Assembly (NCBI RefSeq): GCF_041146795.1
Contig: NC_135185.1
Span: 22,588,529 to 22,652,528 of the forward strand
DNA: 64,000 bases
From: Maylandia zebra
Lineage: Eukaryota > Chordata > Actinopteri > Cichliformes > Cichlidae
Direction of reading: 5' to 3'
A program made the position numbers and the translations under genes. Under the pieces are notes generated by a model. The model saw only the letters and a program-made list of their open reading frames with translations. It did not search any database and was not told where the DNA came from. Positions within the stretch are counted from its first letter, which is position 1; every line of letters starts with the position of its first letter. This document shows, one piece after another, positions 63,509 through 64,000 of the stretch.

Positions 63509-64000
63509 TTTCCACCAATTACTTTTCTTTATGTCTTGACTTCTCGTCCTCGTGTTGTTGCTCTGTCGCCTTTTTTTTCCCGATCGATCCTGGATACAAA
63601 TTACGCACAGCAGAAAGAGGAAAAACACCACGGGTTCCAGGACCGGATTTTATTAACTCTCGGGACTGAAGAAGCGCACTAGAAAAAGTGTGACCAAGTG
63701 TGGAGGCAAAAAAAACACCCTCTGATAAGTCTTGGAGTAACTTGTCCTCATTAAAGCCAAAAAAAAAAGCGTGGGCATTACCACGTCCTGTTTGCAGTCT
63801 TCTCCCTTCTTAATGCTTCCTGCAGCTAAATCATACACAAGTTCATACTTTTTAAGCCCCTCCCCTCTCTCTCGCTCTCTCTTGCTCTCTGTCTCTCTTC
63901 CCACACAGTCGCCAGTCATTTCCCCCTCTTTCCGTCCTTTCCCTGCTTTTTTTCTTTCTCTCTCTCTAAGGCTCTCCCCCTTGAGTGATGGTTAGAGCCA
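63509..64000 (-). promoter_or_regulatory. crlf1: crlf1 5' UTR and promoter region
   Basis: Directly upstream of the crlf1 start on the minus strand. The reading frame stays open upstream to 63631 with two further ATGs, but the hydrophobic signal peptide begins at 63508, so the region is more likely 5' UTR. Pyrimidine-rich CT tracts on the plus strand (63860-63968) appear as GA-rich tracts upstream of the gene. No TATA box was identified. Confidence 0.4.

Overview
The window is vertebrate, almost certainly teleost fish and probably a percomorph such as a cichlid. Genes are split by GT-AG introns, intergenic space is AT-rich, and the space is crowded with fish-type Tc1/mariner relics, RTE/Rex-like LINE ends and MITEs. 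The species call is inference. Six protein-coding loci could be assembled exon by exon with phases that agree; there are no operons, rRNAs, tRNAs or CRISPR arrays.

Layout. On the plus strand: the last two coding exons of nardilysin (nrdc, 1170-1588); fam163a in two coding exons (21548-23522), with a GC-rich candidate promoter about 11 kb upstream; a short, TBC-less rabgap1l gene encoding a 352-residue coiled-coil protein in eight exons (30553-34874); and ebi3, the IL-27/IL-35 beta subunit, in six exons (35598-37959). On the minus strand: an ODF3-like (SHIPPO/CIMAP1) sperm-tail protein in five exons (40312-38240), tail to tail with ebi3, and crlf1, a soluble class I cytokine receptor, in nine exons (63508-44737).

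Mobile DNA. The stretch from 2.7 to 30 kb is a Tc1/mariner graveyard with one apparently live member: a 1529-bp element at 19505-21033 with TA target duplication, long terminal inverted repeats with internal repeats and an uninterrupted 338-residue DD37E transposase. Three decayed copies of a second family with 36 residues between the last two catalytic positions lie at 6.4, 17.9 and 55.9 kb. Other relics include a 1349-bp Tc1 element inserted in one half of a tandem duplication whose other half carries what looks like an excision footprint. There are also a hAT-like MITE (24016-24752) and a pogo/Tigger-like MITE (42666-43240).

Biology. ebi3 and crlf1 encode secreted receptor-like subunits that partner with helical cytokines. 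They lie 7 kb apart in opposite orientation, separated only by the sperm-tail gene. fam163a, rabgap1l and nrdc have human counterparts on chromosome 1, whereas ebi3, ODF3L2 and crlf1 have theirs on 19p13, so the block looks like a remnant of an ancient paralogon.
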